Assembly: GCA_020426425.1 (NCBI GenBank)
Contig: JAGQQB010000043.1
Span: 1-13,914 of the forward strand
Source of the DNA: Planctomycetaceae bacterium
GTDB taxonomy: Bacteria; Planctomycetota; Planctomycetia; Planctomycetales; Planctomycetaceae
Direction: 5' to 3'
DNA length: 13,914 nt
In this document: positions 12,995 to 13,914 of the stretch, one piece after another
Position numbering within the stretch: the stretch's first letter is position 1
Layout of the letters: every line of letters starts with the position of its first letter
Position numbers and translations under genes: made by a program
The notes under the pieces: model-generated
What the model saw: only the letters and a program-made list of their open reading frames with translations
Databases searched by the model: none
Told to the model about the DNA's origin: nothing

Positions 12995-13914
12995 TCAGTG
13001 CTCCTCCGACTGATAGTAGTTCTCCGCCAGCCACTGCGCGAGCATGCGGATTTGGGATTTCGTCAGTTGATTGCCGAACGGTGGCATCGCGTTGTGGTTG
13101 CCGTATACGGCGGCAGGATTGGCGATGAAGGCTTCCAGCCAGTTGGTGCCACCGTAGCCGCTCAACAGCGGTTGGCCAGCGTCTGAGAGTGGGGTCTGGT
13201 TGAACACGACCTTGCCTTCGTTGTTGAGCATGACCGTGTTGATACCGTGACACTTCGCACAGGCGTCGATCTGGCCGGAGACGAGTTGACCAGTCTTGAA
13301 GATCTGCTGTCCGCGCTGCACGCGGGCGTCGCTGGGGAGCAGTGCATCTTTGCGGCGGCTCTGGGCGTACAGGAACTCGACCAGCGCATCAAAGTCAGCC
13401 GCGTTCGCGTCGGCTTGCAACGTGTCGCGGTGTTTGGCGGACCATTGACTCATGGTCCCGGTCAGAATCGCCTGAGCCGGTGTCTGTCGCGGGCCTTCGA
13501 TGTTGCGGAGGTTTTGATAGTGCCCTTCAAAGTTGAGCAACAAGGACCGAATCCAGTCGCGTGAAGCGAAGTGGACCAGCTCGCGATCTTGTCCATCGAC
13601 CAGATCGGTCGCCAATGGTGGCGTGGCAAACGGCATGGGGGAAGACGCAGGTTGATGGCACTGGATACAGTGCTCGCGAAACAGACGCGGGCCTTGTGTC
13701 AGGGGATCATTTTCCATCAACAAACCGGCCCCTTGCGGCGGAATTCCGCTCGGCGATTTCGCCAGTTCTTCGATGCGGCGACCATCACGCTTGGCATCAT
13801 CGATCGCGAGCCGAAACGCATGTCCGGATTGAGTTGTGGCGTACCAGTCTTCGTACCACGCGAGGCCACCCAGCACGCCAGTGACACCCAGGATGCTCCA
13901 CAGGTAGGCCACGT
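12995..13914 (-). CDS. Diheme cytochrome c region, C-terminal part of a probable cytochrome b/c fusion (5' end outside window)
   Basis: The frame runs from the right edge to TGA 12995-12997. The only early start is a GTG at 13912 at the very edge, so the gene is most likely truncated. Numbered from that GTG: a transmembrane helix at about 4-19 (LWSILGVTGVLGGLAWYEDW); heme site one C82-I-Q-C85-H86 with a possible ligand Met in TGTMSQW; heme site two C218-A-K-C221-H222 with likely ligand Met in NAMPPFGN; and a final helix IRMLAQWLAENYY. GIPPQGA and NDPLTQGPRLFREHC in the linker are, from memory, typical of planctomycete proteins that join a cytochrome b part to cytochrome c domains in a bc1/b6f-like complex. 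If so the helix is the last one of the b part, and the hemes act outside the membrane in electron transfer to an oxidase. The b part itself is not visible, so a membrane-anchored diheme cytochrome c is the alternative. Confidence 0.85.
   Translation of the reverse strand, partial: VAYLWSILGVTGVLGGLAWYEDWYATTQSGHAFRLAIDDAKRDGRRIEELAKSPSGIPPQGAGLLMENDPLTQGPRLFREHCIQCHQPASSPMPFATPPLATDLVDGQDRELVHFASRDWIRSLLLNFEGHYQNLRNIEGPRQTPAQAILTGTMSQWSAKHRDTLQADANAADFDALVEFLYAQSRRKDALLPSDARVQRGQQIFKTGQLVSGQIDACAKCHGINTVMLNNEGKVVFNQTPLSDAGQPLLSGYGGTNWLEAFIANPAAVYGNHNAMPPFGNQLTKSQIRMLAQWLAENYYQSEEH

Overview
The window is about 60% GC by eye and looks like a chromosomal segment from a planctomycete (Planctomycetota). 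This is inferred from the gene types: a TPR protein of the kind found behind multiheme cytochrome domains, the tail of a cytochrome b/c fusion, a FlgI-like lipoprotein carrying HEAT repeats, a very long zinc-ribbon membrane protein, and many genes without a clear Shine-Dalgarno sequence. Genus cannot be told from the sequence. There is no tRNA, rRNA, CRISPR array, transposase or phage gene; it reads as core and housekeeping DNA with some lineage-specific proteins.

Left part, + strand (1-3824): the C-terminal 500 or so residues of a TPR protein cut by the window edge, a membrane-anchored glutaredoxin-like protein, the tRNA adenosine deaminase tadA, a 352-base stretch with no convincing gene, and a small membrane protein with a PH-like domain. 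Spacers are 200-350 bases, so these are probably separate transcription units.

Centre, + strand (3982-9822): a good sigma70-type promoter, overlapped by a dyad, precedes a FlgI-like HEAT-repeat lipoprotein. One base after its stop comes a possible 26-residue ORF, and nine bases after that starts smc, the chromosome-condensation ATPase. The spacing suggests one operon that joins an envelope protein to SMC.

Right part, - strand (9907-13914): smc converges on a 551-residue zinc-ribbon membrane protein of unknown function. Reading leftwards from the right edge there is the C-terminal part of a diheme cytochrome (probably a cytochrome b/c fusion of a bc-type complex), then yacG, ispD (isoprenoid precursor synthesis) and the 551-residue protein. 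yacG is flanked by two inverted copies of a G-rich repeat able to form G-quadruplexes, and strong bulged hairpins lie in the cytochrome-yacG gap and in the gap after ispD.

No complete new multi-gene system is evident. The most unusual items are the FlgI/HEAT lipoprotein coupled to smc, the small ORF between them, and the G-rich repeat pair around yacG.
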